Part shown: piece after piece, positions 1-8,645 of the stretch
How positions within the stretch are numbered: the first letter of the stretch is position 1
How the letters are laid out: each line of letters starts with the position of its first letter
DNA from: VSJD01 sp964617825
GTDB lineage: Bacteria > Verrucomicrobiota > Kiritimatiellia > JAAZAB01
Direction: 5' to 3'
Length of the DNA stretch: 64,000 nucleotides
NCBI GenBank assembly: GCA_964617825.1
Contig: CAZTWL010000004.1
Span: 62,001 to 126,000, forward strand
Notes under the pieces: model-generated
Seen by the model: the letters and a program-made list of their open reading frames with translations, nothing else
The model's database searches: none
What the model was told of the DNA's origin: nothing
Program-made: the position numbers and the translations under genes

Positions 1-1229
1 GTGTCGCCAAGTTGATCGGCGTGCCCTTCGTCAAGTCCGATGCCACCAAGTTTTCAGAAACCGGCTATGTCGGGCATGATGTCGAGGATTTGGTCAGGGA
101 CTTGGCGCGCGCCGCCGACGGCAACGTTGACTTGGCCCAATATGGAATTATTTACATCGACGAAATCGATAAAATCGCCGGGCAAGCCGGCTCATATGGC
201 CGCGACGTTTCCGGCCGCGGAGTGCAGGTCAACCTCCTTAAACTCATGGAGGAAACCGACGTCAGCCTGCAAAGCCAAACCGATTTGCTCGGGCAAATGG
301 AAGCCATCATGCAATTGCAGCGCAGCGGTCAGCCGCCACGGCGCACGCTCAATACGCGCCACATTCTTTTCATTGTCAGCGGCGCTTTCGACCGCCTGGC
401 GGAACGCGTAAAAAAACGGGTCAGCGTCGCGCCCATAGGATTCAGCCAGGCCGCCAAAACCCCTCAGGCCGACAATGAATACCTGAAATTGGCCGAAACC
501 CGCGATTTTATCGATTTCGGGTTCGAGCCGGAATTCATCGGGCGTCTCCCCGTCCGCGTCACCTGCGACGCGCTCACCGCCGCCGATCTCCAGCAAATCA
601 TGCTGACCTCGGAGGACAGTATTCTGGCGCAATACCGGCAGGATTTTAACGGCTATGGCATCGACTTGACGATAACCAAGGAGGCCATCGCTGAAATCGC
701 CACGCGGGCCATTAAGGAACAGACCGGCGCACGCGGCCTGATGACCGTGATGGAGCAGGTCTTCCGCAATTTCAAGTTCCAATTGCCCTCGACCGCCGTG
801 AAAAATTTCGAAGCCGATTCCAACACCATCACGGACCCGACCGGCGCGCTCAAGAGTTTGCTTCGCAAGAACCAGCGTTCCCAGCGCGCACTGCTGAAAA
901 CGGAGGTGGCCGCCTTCGCGCAGCGCTTCAAGGAGGAACACGCCCTGGATCTAGTTTTCAACGACGAGGCCGTCGACCTGCTTGTCGAACTGAGCACCAC
1001 GCAAGACAAAACGATGCGCACGATTTTCAGCGAAAAATTCAGGGACTTCCAGCACGGCTTGAAACTGATCGCCAAAAATACCGGCAGGACCACGTTCGAA
1101 ATTACGCGGGACATCGTCGAAGCGCCCGACAAAGAGCTTTCCCGGCTGGTTGTGGAAAGTTTCCAAAAGGCGCCGGAAGACCGCAGCAAGCCGGCAACAA
1201 ACGGCAAGCAACAACCCGCGGACAGCTGA
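1..1229 (+). CDS. ClpX-like AAA+ ATPase, 5' end cut by window edge
   Basis: The frame is open to the first base, so the N-terminus and Walker A lysine lie outside the window. Visible parts are the ClpX/HslU-type ATKFSETGYVG segment, a Walker B motif (IIYIDEIDKI, near residue 50 of the visible part), a sensor-1 region (HILFIVSGAF) and the sensor-2 GARGL motif near residue 239. These are the hallmarks of a Clp/HslU-class unfoldase, which in the family threads substrates into a partner protease. About 115 residues after the usual ClpX C-terminal domain form a second helical, charged extension that ordinary ClpX lacks. No clpP or hslV is visible nearby. The gene meets queC tail to tail with no spacer. 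The family is clear; assigning it to ClpX itself rather than a divergent relative is not. Confidence 0.8.
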   Translation, partial: VAKLIGVPFVKSDATKFSETGYVGHDVEDLVRDLARAADGNVDLAQYGIIYIDEIDKIAGQAGSYGRDVSGRGVQVNLLKLMEETDVSLQSQTDLLGQMEAIMQLQRSGQPPRRTLNTRHILFIVSGAFDRLAERVKKRVSVAPIGFSQAAKTPQADNEYLKLAETRDFIDFGFEPEFIGRLPVRVTCDALTAADLQQIMLTSEDSILAQYRQDFNGYGIDLTITKEAIAEIATRAIKEQTGARGLMTVMEQVFRNFKFQLPSTAVKNFEADSNTITDPTGALKSLLRKNQRSQRALLKTEVAAFAQRFKEEHALDLVFNDEAVDLLVELSTTQDKTMRTIFSEKFRDFQHGLKLIAKNTGRTTFEITRDIVEAPDKELSRLVVESFQKAPEDRSKPATNGKQQPADS

Positions 1230-1925
1230 TCAGATTTTGACGGCCGGCCGTCGCCGCAAGGCCGGGTCGGCTACATGGCAGGCCGCGAATGCCGCTTGGC
1301 GTTCCACGCAAGAAGGGCACACGCCGCACGGTTGATCTTCCCCGCGATAGCAACTCCATGTCTCGGCATAATTAACGCCTAGGTCCAGGCCAATTTTTAC
1401 AACCTCACTCTTGGACATAAGCATAAAAGGGGCATGCAACCTGACAGCCTGACGGCGATTAAGGCTCAAAACGGCATTCATCCGCTCAAGAAAAGTCTGC
1501 GTGCAATCCCAGTAACCGTAGCGGTCTTGAGTTTGCGCGCCGTAAAAAACATCGGCTACCCCCCGGGCCTCGGCAAAGGCAGCGGCCAAAGCCAGAAAAA
1601 GCATATTGCGATTGGGCACATAGGTCGGCGGCTGGTCAAGCTGGTTTGGCGCCAATGAGTCCAGCGCCGGAACCGGCATGGTCAGATCGGTCAAAGCCGA
1701 CGCGCCGGCAACCAGTTCGCCGAAAAACGAGAGATCCACCTGTCGGTGCTCCCTGACTTTCGCGGTGCGCGCCTGGGCGACGGCACAGGCGGTTTCACGC
1801 GCATGCTTCTGGCCATAACTAATCGTCAAGGCATAGAGCGGCCGAGCATCCGGCTTGCTGTTGACGTAATGAAGCAAGGTGGAGGAATCCAGCCCGCCAC
1901 TTAATAAAATTAACGCGCTATTCAT
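1230..1925 (-). CDS. queC: 7-cyano-7-deazaguanine synthase QueC
   Basis: Converts 7-carboxy-7-deazaguanine, ammonia and ATP into preQ0, the precursor of the tRNA base queuosine. The 231-aa protein opens with the PP-loop SGGLDSS at residues 9-15. It ends with a zinc-binding cysteine set at about 192, 200, 203 and 206 (CYRGEDQPCGVCPSC). The ATG at 1925 is preferred over a longer frame because it starts directly before the conserved PP-loop strand and follows GGTGGA. No other queuosine gene is in the window, so the gene is isolated from its pathway partners here. I looked for a preQ1 riboswitch in the upstream 240 bases and saw none. Confidence 0.95.
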   Translation of the reverse strand: MNSALILLSGGLDSSTLLHYVNSKPDARPLYALTISYGQKHARETACAVAQARTAKVREHRQVDLSFFGELVAGASALTDLTMPVPALDSLAPNQLDQPPTYVPNRNMLFLALAAAFAEARGVADVFYGAQTQDRYGYWDCTQTFLERMNAVLSLNRRQAVRLHAPFMLMSKSEVVKIGLDLGVNYAETWSCYRGEDQPCGVCPSCVERQAAFAACHVADPALRRRPAVKI

Positions 1926-2169
1926 TTTTCCACCGAACTTCCGTCGCGGCATCTTCTGTGTACGGACCAACAACCAGGCCCTGGCTTACGCCACCGGTTG
2001 AGTCTTTACGACTATTCGAGAACCTGGCGTAGATTGCCGAGTCAAACGCCGAGCGTCAAGAAAAACCAATTTTCATCTTGCCGCTTGTCTATGCCTCGTC
2101 AGTCTGCAATACTCTGGGCCCGTTGAAAGTTAAGGGCGCCTTGAATCCGGGATATTGCAGGAGGAGCTT

Positions 2170-3312
2170 ATGCCATCATTAAAGGTCCTACATCAACTGG
2201 CTCAGCAACACGGCACCCCCCTCTTTGTTGTGGATCACAACGAACTGCGCCGGAATTATGCCACTTTTAAAAAATATCTGCCGCGTGTCCAGGCCTACTT
2301 CGCCGTCAAAGCCAACCCGGATAGCGCCATCGTCAAGACGCTTTACGAGGCCGGGGCGAGTTTTGACGTGGCCTCATTGCCGGAATTCATGATCGTGCAC
2401 GAGTACATCAAGGACCTTCCGGCCAAGCAACGGCAGGACTGGATTTGGGACAAGATCATCTATGCCAATCCGATCAAAGCCAACGAGACCTTGCAGGCGC
2501 TCGATCAATACAAGGCATTGGTAACTTACGACAACTCTGAGGAAATCAAAAAAATCAAGCAGTACGCCCCACACTCCGGGCTCTGCCTGCGCCTCAAAGT
2601 CGCCAATACCGGCGCAATGGTCGAACTCTCGTCAAAATTTGGCGCGGCCTCGGGCGAAGCGGTCGACCTGATTCTCGAAGCCGACAAGGCCGGACTGGTT
2701 GTCGAAGGACTGAGTTTCCATGTCGGCAGCCAGACCACCAACTTCGAGAATTTCGTGCAGGCCATCAATCTCGCAGCTAACGTATTCAAAGAAGCGCGCG
2801 ACCGCGGCTATAACAAGATGAACCTGCTGGATATCGGCGGGGGATTCCCCGCGCCTTACGATGCTTCCGTCAAACCGTTCCGTGAACTGGCCCGCAAGAT
2901 CAACTCCGAACTGGAACGGCTCTTTCCCAAAGACATTCAGATTCTGGCCGAACCGGGGCGTTTCATGGTGGCGACCGCCGGCACGGCCATATCGAAGATC
3001 ATTGGCAAGGCCGTGCGCGACGGCAAACTGTGCTATTATATCGATGATGGCGTTTATCACACTTTCTCAGGCATCATCTTTGATCATTGCCAATACCATC
3101 TGAAGGCTTTCAAAAAGGCCCCTACCCAGATTTGCACCGTATTTGGGCCTACCTGCGATGCGCTGGATGTGATCTCGATGTCCGAGGAACTTCCTGCCAA
3201 CCTCGAACGTGGTGACCTGCTTTACAGCCAAAACATAGGCGCCTACAGCGTTGCCTCCTCAACCCCGTTCAACGGATTCCCGCCCGCCAAGGTGGTTCAC
3301 GTCAACCAGTAA
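2170..3312 (+). CDS. Ornithine/lysine-type decarboxylase (PLP fold III)
   Basis: A 380-aa alanine-racemase-fold decarboxylase of the eukaryotic-type ornithine decarboxylase family, expected to make putrescine (or cadaverine) from ornithine (or lysine). The PLP lysine is K47 in YFAVKANPD. The glycine-rich phosphate loop is LLDIGGGFP, and the partner-subunit catalytic cysteine is C329 in GPTCDALD. The start is fixed by a perfect AGGAGG at 2159-2164, five bases before the ATG. Its diamine product would feed the carboxyspermidine genes at 6075-8580, so the neighbourhood reads as a polyamine block even though the strand differs. Ornithine versus lysine preference cannot be read from the sequence with confidence. 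Confidence 0.85.
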   Translation: MPSLKVLHQLAQQHGTPLFVVDHNELRRNYATFKKYLPRVQAYFAVKANPDSAIVKTLYEAGASFDVASLPEFMIVHEYIKDLPAKQRQDWIWDKIIYANPIKANETLQALDQYKALVTYDNSEEIKKIKQYAPHSGLCLRLKVANTGAMVELSSKFGAASGEAVDLILEADKAGLVVEGLSFHVGSQTTNFENFVQAINLAANVFKEARDRGYNKMNLLDIGGGFPAPYDASVKPFRELARKINSELERLFPKDIQILAEPGRFMVATAGTAISKIIGKAVRDGKLCYYIDDGVYHTFSGIIFDHCQYHLKAFKKAPTQICTVFGPTCDALDVISMSEELPANLERGDLLYSQNIGAYSVASSTPFNGFPPAKVVHVNQ

Positions 3313-3335
3313 CGCCTAGATCGTAAACAACGCGC

Positions 3336-3357
3336 CCTGTCCGTATTCCCGGACAGG
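3336..3357. terminator. Stem-loop after the decarboxylase
   Basis: A perfect 8-bp stem CCTGTCCG/CGGACAGG with a 6-base loop lies 24 bases after the decarboxylase stop. It is followed by AATTTG rather than a U-run, so it is either a weak terminator or an mRNA-stabilising hairpin between this gene and the flavoprotein gene. Confidence 0.4.
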
Positions 3358-3429
3358 AATTTGCAATACCTCTTCGCGTGCTGGCCGGAGCAACATGTCC
3401 ATGAAAACACAATTTATCATGGAGAAAAT

Positions 3430-4764
3430 ATGAAACGAATCAAGATTCCATCAGAAAGAGTGCCCGTAATTACCGAGGCGGATATCTGCGTTTTGGGCGG
3501 AAGTTGCACCGGCGTATTTGCCGCGGTCCGGGCTGCCCGGCTTGGCGCCAACGTCGTCATCGTCGAAAAACAGAACCGGTTCGGCGGAGTCGCCACCAAC
3601 GGTTTGGTGCACATGTGGCACAGTATTTATGACACGGATTTCAACGAACAGATCATCGGCGGACTGACATATGAAGTCATGGAAAGGCTGGCCAAAAGAA
3701 ATGCGATTAGCCCGTTTAAAAACTCGAAGATCTTTGGAATCCGGCTGAATTCGGAAGAGTTGACCATTGAACTGGATGAACTCGTTCTCGAGTCTAAAAT
3801 CAAGCCTTGCCTCCATGCTTTCTTTTCCGCGCCGATCATTGAGGATGGGCGCGTTACCGCGGTAATTATCCAGACCAAGTCCGGCCGGGGCGCGATTAAA
3901 GCCAAAATGTTCGTCGATGCCACCGGCGATGCCGACCTTTGCAGTTTGGCAGGATTGCCGACCTATGTGCCGGAGCATATCCAACCGCCGACCGCTTGCG
4001 CCAGATTCACCCATTGGGATACCAAGCTTGATACCAACAAACTGATCATGGACCATGCCAAAGAATTCGATTTGCCGGAAGGATTCATCTGGGGCGCTAC
4101 GATCCCACCGGACGACGATGTTTACATGCTTGCCGGCACGCGCGTTGCCGGAAAGAATCCGGCGGATGGCGATCAATTAACTTATTGCGAGATGGAAGGC
4201 CGCCGCCAGATCAGGGCGATCATGGATATCTATAGAAAATACGCGCAAGGCAACTGCATCGCATTGCATGCCCTGCCTTCACAAATCGGCATCCGGGAAA
4301 GCCGGCATATCGAGGGTCTTGGCCGGATAACCGGAAAAGATCTGCTTAACGGGCATAAATACTCCGACGCCATTGCCAAGGGGACTTACCCGGTGGACAT
4401 CCATCACCAGGACAAACCTGGAATAACTTTCCGGCATTTAAATGGAACCCAGTATTATTGCCGGCCGGGGAAAGAAACCGTCACGAGCCGCTGGCGCGAG
4501 GAAACGGTTGCTTCTCCAAAATATTACCAAATTCCTCTAAGCGCGTTGATTCCCAAAAACTCCCGGAACGTCATTGCCGCCGGCCGCATGCTTGACGCCG
4601 ACCGGGAAGCATTCGGCGCTGTCCGAGTGATGGTGAATCTGAATCAGACAGGCGAAGCTGCCGGTGTGGCCGCATGGCAGGCGCTGGTCGCAAACACGAC
4701 CATAGCCCAAGTTGACCCCCAGGCCGTCAGAAAAGCACTGTCCTCCGGCGGCTCGTGTGTGTAG
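3430..4764 (+). CDS. FAD-dependent oxidoreductase (FAD_oxidored family)
   Basis: A 444-aa flavoprotein with an N-terminal Rossmann dinucleotide fold. The usual GxGxxG is GGSCTG, followed by the acidic end of strand 2 in VVIVEK. A second family motif, FVDATGDADL, sits near residue 160, and C-terminal GRMLDADREA close to RVMVNLNQTGEAAG completes the FAD-binding fold. The ATG at 3430 follows GGAGA at optimal spacing; the frame is open further upstream but without a ribosome site. There is no signal peptide. The reaction is unknown; members of this family are often found beside sugar-degradation and URO-D-like genes in PVC bacteria. It ends three bases from the convergent URO-D-like gene. Confidence 0.75.
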   Translation: MKRIKIPSERVPVITEADICVLGGSCTGVFAAVRAARLGANVVIVEKQNRFGGVATNGLVHMWHSIYDTDFNEQIIGGLTYEVMERLAKRNAISPFKNSKIFGIRLNSEELTIELDELVLESKIKPCLHAFFSAPIIEDGRVTAVIIQTKSGRGAIKAKMFVDATGDADLCSLAGLPTYVPEHIQPPTACARFTHWDTKLDTNKLIMDHAKEFDLPEGFIWGATIPPDDDVYMLAGTRVAGKNPADGDQLTYCEMEGRRQIRAIMDIYRKYAQGNCIALHALPSQIGIRESRHIEGLGRITGKDLLNGHKYSDAIAKGTYPVDIHHQDKPGITFRHLNGTQYYCRPGKETVTSRWREETVASPKYYQIPLSALIPKNSRNVIAAGRMLDADREAFGAVRVMVNLNQTGEAAGVAAWQALVANTTIAQVDPQAVRKALSSGGSCV

Positions 4765-4767
4765 CAA

Positions 4768-6027
4768 CTACGCGTATTGCGCGGAAACCTCGGCGGCTAT
4801 GCGCGCCCATTCCCAGAGGCGCTCCGGCTGATGGCGGACAGTGCTGATATCCTTGAGGATGATTTCAACGGCGCAGGACTTCGTTAACTCGAGCTTTTCC
4901 TGCAGATATTTGCGGACGTCGGCCGGATTCCAGGCGTCAACGGCAAGCAGCGCCGGATTAGGTTTGAACGAAAAAACATAGTCGCGGCCGATATTGGCCA
5001 CAGCCTCGTCGAATTTGATCCAGGGACTCATCGAGATTTTTTTAAGATTAGGCACTTTTCTCAGGATGCCAACCTTTTTATGGAGCGGCTCGCAACAGCC
5101 GTAATATGTCACGCCGAAGCGCTTGAGCCATTCCATTTCATACTTCAGGGCAAATTCATCGTGCATTTCCGGCGAAACTTCCGAAAATATTTGCGACATC
5201 GACCGTCCCCAGCAATTCATGGGATGCACCGTTTGTCTGGCGCCGTCGACTTCGGGAAGCGCGTCGGTATAGCCCAACCCGCCCGAAGTGCTGCAGCTGT
5301 TATCGTTGTTCTGAAGAAGGAGGCCCAACGCATCATACTGATCGAGGCGCGCGAGGTAGGCCCGCGTCAAGCGCTGCATCAACAAATGGACATACTCGGG
5401 ACGCAGGACCATATCCATGAGAACTTCCTGGATGCCGGTCCAGCGAACGAGTTCATCCCAGGCGTTAAAACTGAAGCCCTTGGTACCGCCCTTCCTGACC
5501 TGGACGATCCCATTGAATATGCCGGCGACAACCTCAAGATATTCCGCACTTTGGGCGGCATCATGGGTGACCACCGGCATCTTGATTTTTTCCGCGTCGG
5601 CTTCCTCTCTGATCTGGATGTTAAAATGCCTTGAGACCACATTGTTCGTTTCGTCGGTCTTGGTAATATCGACATCTTCTTTGATGCCGAAGCCACTGTC
5701 TGTCACTGCCACGGGAGCATAAATCACCGGCTCCACGACCATGTCGCCCGGCAAGTGATTCCACTGGTAGATTTTCATCCTGAGATTCTGTTCCAGTCCC
5801 CGGCAAAGCGGGTCCTGGCTGCGGATGGTCAACTCGTCGTTGACATTCATTTCGCACCAGGGAATCTCATAAATGAAAATCGGCGGCTTGACGCGCTCGA
5901 CGTTATTCAAGCGCTTCCATAATTTTTTGCGGACTTGGTTCACGGGGTCGGCCGCAATTTCAGCGTACTTGGCCCCCAACTCGCGCAAAACAGCCTTGTC
6001 GCTCTGCGAGATTTTCGGCATGGACAT
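4768..6027 (-). CDS. URO-D / methyltransferase-superfamily protein
   Basis: A 419-aa soluble protein of the uroporphyrinogen decarboxylase superfamily, which also holds MtaA/CmuA-type corrinoid methyltransferases. The C-terminal half has the family pattern of a Cys-containing YYGCCEPLHKK segment followed by a SMSPWIKFDEA strand. True HemE is about 350 aa and this one lacks its typical N-terminus, so a haem role is unlikely. AGGAGG precedes the ATG. It is the third gene of a minus-strand set after nspC and the carboxyspermidine dehydrogenase (48-base gap), so it may be co-transcribed with them. The substrate is unknown; a methyl-transfer or decarboxylase role is inferred from the superfamily only. 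Confidence 0.7.
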   Translation of the reverse strand: MSMPKISQSDKAVLRELGAKYAEIAADPVNQVRKKLWKRLNNVERVKPPIFIYEIPWCEMNVNDELTIRSQDPLCRGLEQNLRMKIYQWNHLPGDMVVEPVIYAPVAVTDSGFGIKEDVDITKTDETNNVVSRHFNIQIREEADAEKIKMPVVTHDAAQSAEYLEVVAGIFNGIVQVRKGGTKGFSFNAWDELVRWTGIQEVLMDMVLRPEYVHLLMQRLTRAYLARLDQYDALGLLLQNNDNSCSTSGGLGYTDALPEVDGARQTVHPMNCWGRSMSQIFSEVSPEMHDEFALKYEMEWLKRFGVTYYGCCEPLHKKVGILRKVPNLKKISMSPWIKFDEAVANIGRDYVFSFKPNPALLAVDAWNPADVRKYLQEKLELTKSCAVEIILKDISTVRHQPERLWEWARIAAEVSAQYA

Positions 6028-6074
6028 GCGATTTGTCCTCCTGCGGCTTAAAAAACCCAGTGACTCGCAATCGA

Positions 6075-7460
6075 CTATTTCTTTTTACCGACAGCTTTAC
6101 TGGCAGGCTTCTTTTTGGCAGTGGAAGTTTTCGCTGCAAGTGCAATCATCGGATTCGCGGCCGAAACCGTGACCGTGGCCGTCGATTTGGCCAATTCCGT
6201 CGCCAAGTCCCTGACGGTGCCGTCAAACGAAGCCTTGCTGCCGGGCTTGATTTCCTTGACTTCGGTTGGCAGGCCAATTTTATCCAGAAGGGCAATAAAC
6301 GGCTCAGGATCGAGTTCCTCGACATTGACCATCGTTTTGGGATCCCAGATGCCCTGGGCTACAAGCATGGCGGCGGCAACCGGCGGAACCCCGGCGGTAT
6401 AACTGATGCCCTGGGACTCAACTTCTTCATAGCATTTCTTATGGTCCGAGACCTGGTAGATCAAAACCTCGCGTTTTTTTCCGTTTTTCCAGCCCTTGAC
6501 GAAGTTGCCGATGCAGGTGTTGCCTGTATAGCCGGGAGCCAGCGTCTTCGGGTCAGGCAGGAGCGCCTTGACAACCTTGAGCGGCACAACCTTTTGGCCC
6601 GTGGTCAGGGTCACCGGCAGGTGCGAGAGGAATCCGAGCGTACGCAGCACGGTAAATACATTGATGTAGTGATCGCCGAATCCCATCCAAAATCGAATAC
6701 TGTTCGCATCGATGTTCTTCGAAAGCGAATGCAATTCGTCGTGACCGTTGAGGTAAATCGGGCAAAGTCCGGCAACGGGAAAATCATAGACGCGCTTGAC
6801 GGAATGCGTCGGATACTCGCGCCACTGCCGGTCAATCCAGGTCCAAACCTTGATGAACTCGCGAAAATTTATTTCCGGGTCGAAATTCGTGGCAAAGTAT
6901 TTGCCGTGCGAGCCAGCGTTGACATCCATGATGTCGATCGTATCGATTTTGTCGAAGTAACGCTTGACTGCCAGGGCGCAGTAGGCATTGACCACGCCCG
7001 GATCGAATCCCACTCCCATAATGGCCGTCAACCCCTGCGCCTTGCAGCGCTCACGGCGTTTCCACTCGTAATTTGCGTACCAGGGCGGGTTTTCGCAGAC
7101 CTTGTCCGGGTCCTCATGGATCGCCGTATCCAGATAAACCGCGCCTGTCTGCAAGCAGGCTTCCAGAACCGACATATTGATGAAGGCGTTACCCAGATTG
7201 ATCACGATTGCGGAATTGGTTTCCTTGATCAGCTTGGCGGTGGCCGCAATGTCGAGCGCGTCAATCGAACGCGAATAGAGTTTTTTCGAAGGATCCTTGA
7301 TGTGATTTTTGCGTTTAACGCTCGCGATAATTTCGTCGCATTTGGCCTGAGTGCGGGAAGCAATACAGATATCTCCCAGCACATCGTTATTCATCGCCGC
7401 TTTGTGGGCCGCCACGTGGGCGACACCCCCGGCGCCTATGATCAACACGTTTTTTTTCAT
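6075..7460 (-). CDS. Carboxyspermidine (carboxynorspermidine) dehydrogenase
   Basis: A saccharopine-dehydrogenase-family protein. In the alternative spermidine route it condenses putrescine with aspartate semialdehyde using NADPH, giving carboxyspermidine. The N-terminus is a Rossmann fold with GAGGVA at residues 8-13, and the catalytic domain has the family GVGFDPGVVNAY segment. The ATG at 7460 follows AGGAG that overlaps the end of nspC, so the two are probably translationally coupled. The 461-aa length exceeds the usual ~400. The extra part is a C-terminal tail rich in Ala, Lys and Thr, ending in a run of lysines. The pairing with nspC makes the polyamine call strong; lysine (saccharopine) metabolism is the main alternative. 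Confidence 0.85.
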   Translation of the reverse strand: MKKNVLIIGAGGVAHVAAHKAAMNNDVLGDICIASRTQAKCDEIIASVKRKNHIKDPSKKLYSRSIDALDIAATAKLIKETNSAIVINLGNAFINMSVLEACLQTGAVYLDTAIHEDPDKVCENPPWYANYEWKRRERCKAQGLTAIMGVGFDPGVVNAYCALAVKRYFDKIDTIDIMDVNAGSHGKYFATNFDPEINFREFIKVWTWIDRQWREYPTHSVKRVYDFPVAGLCPIYLNGHDELHSLSKNIDANSIRFWMGFGDHYINVFTVLRTLGFLSHLPVTLTTGQKVVPLKVVKALLPDPKTLAPGYTGNTCIGNFVKGWKNGKKREVLIYQVSDHKKCYEEVESQGISYTAGVPPVAAAMLVAQGIWDPKTMVNVEELDPEPFIALLDKIGLPTEVKEIKPGSKASFDGTVRDLATELAKSTATVTVSAANPMIALAAKTSTAKKKPASKAVGKKK

Positions 7461-7473
7461 ATGTATTCTTCTC

Positions 7474-8580
7474 CTATGATAAACTGTCAACATAATCTTT
7501 GTAGCCGAAATTCCTGACTAAATCAAGCGTCCCGTCCAACCGGCGCACGCAAATGGACGGCATGGGCAATCCGTTGAACCAGTTCTTTTTCACCATCGTA
7601 TATCCGGCGGCATCTGCGATCCGAACCACGCTACCGGGCTTCAGCTTGGTTTTCAGGCAATATTGACCAAAGACATCGCCTGCCAGGCAGGAACGGCCGG
7701 CAATCATGACTTTGTAATGGCCGGGACCGGGAGAGGCGATCTTTGCGCAGGTGCGATAAATCAAATGGTCCAGCATATGCGCCTCGGTTGAGGCATCCAC
7801 GATGGCGATATCCATCTTGTTGTGGACAACATCCAGGACCGTGGTCACCAGTTCCGCGCAACCGGTAATGGCCGCCTCTCCAGGCTCCAGATAGACCTGG
7901 ACGCCGAATCGCTCGCCGAAAGATTTAAGGCACGCGCAGAATTTTTCAAGCGGATAACCGTCTTGCGTAAAGGCCAGCCCCCCTCCCAAACTAACCCATT
8001 CCATCTTCTTCAGCAGTTCCCCGTATTTCCGCGCGATGCGCTCCATGTTCCCGGCAAAATTGCCAAAATCATTGTTTTCGCAGTTGAAATGGAACATTAC
8101 GCCGCTGATCAGGGATGCCGCCTGCCTGAGTTCAAGTTTGTCGGTTACGCCCAGCCGTGAATACTTCCTGGCCGGGTTCGCCAGGTCGAAGTGCGAATAA
8201 CTCAGTCCCGGATTGATCCGCAGGCCCTGTTTCAGTCCGCGGACAATGCCGGCATATCTTTTGAGCTGGGAAAGCGAATTGAAAATAACCTTGTCGGCGT
8301 ATTTCCTGACGGATTCGATATCCTGCCACGAAAAACCGACGCTATAGGCATGGACCTCTTTTCCGAATTTTTCATATCCCAAGCGAGCTTCATACAACGA
8401 GCTGCTCGTTGTTCCATCCATATATTGGCGCATCAGGTCGAAAACGCACCAAGTTGAAAAACATTTCAGCGCCAGCACGGACTTGGCGCCCGAAACTTTG
8501 CGCACATGGCGGATAATCTTCAAATTCCGCAGCAGTTTTCTTTCATCGATCAGGTAATAAGGCGTGCTTATGTGCATCAT
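7474..8580 (-). CDS. nspC: Carboxynorspermidine/carboxyspermidine decarboxylase
   Basis: A 368-aa fold-III PLP decarboxylase that removes the carboxyl group from carboxyspermidine or carboxynorspermidine to give spermidine or norspermidine. The PLP lysine is K39 in LALKCFSTW, the typical NspC form. WVSLGGGLAF forms the phosphate loop and EPGEA the pyridine-binding stretch. Start: tandem ATG codons at 8580 and 8577 sit behind GAGG. It is first in the nspC, dehydrogenase, URO-D-like order on the minus strand, 65 bases after the Memo-like gene. It belongs to the same fold as the ornithine-type decarboxylase at 2170 but is clearly a different subfamily. Confidence 0.92.
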   Translation of the reverse strand: MMHISTPYYLIDERKLLRNLKIIRHVRKVSGAKSVLALKCFSTWCVFDLMRQYMDGTTSSSLYEARLGYEKFGKEVHAYSVGFSWQDIESVRKYADKVIFNSLSQLKRYAGIVRGLKQGLRINPGLSYSHFDLANPARKYSRLGVTDKLELRQAASLISGVMFHFNCENNDFGNFAGNMERIARKYGELLKKMEWVSLGGGLAFTQDGYPLEKFCACLKSFGERFGVQVYLEPGEAAITGCAELVTTVLDVVHNKMDIAIVDASTEAHMLDHLIYRTCAKIASPGPGHYKVMIAGRSCLAGDVFGQYCLKTKLKPGSVVRIADAAGYTMVKKNWFNGLPMPSICVRRLDGTLDLVRNFGYKDYVDSLS

Positions 8581-8645
8581 CAATCATCTGCCTCAAATTA
8601 GCGCGTTAAAATCACGTTTGCCGTGGGCCATTGCCCGGTTCTTGC

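Noticed and set aside
1926..2169. Possible preQ1 riboswitch before queC
   Set aside because: Short stems exist, but the small preQ1 pseudoknot pattern and A-rich tail are absent.
6033..7517. Long open frame of 494 aa on the plus strand opposite the dehydrogenase
   Set aside because: It lies fully antisense to a gene with clear family motifs and reads as His/Arg/Asp-rich sequence without any motif.
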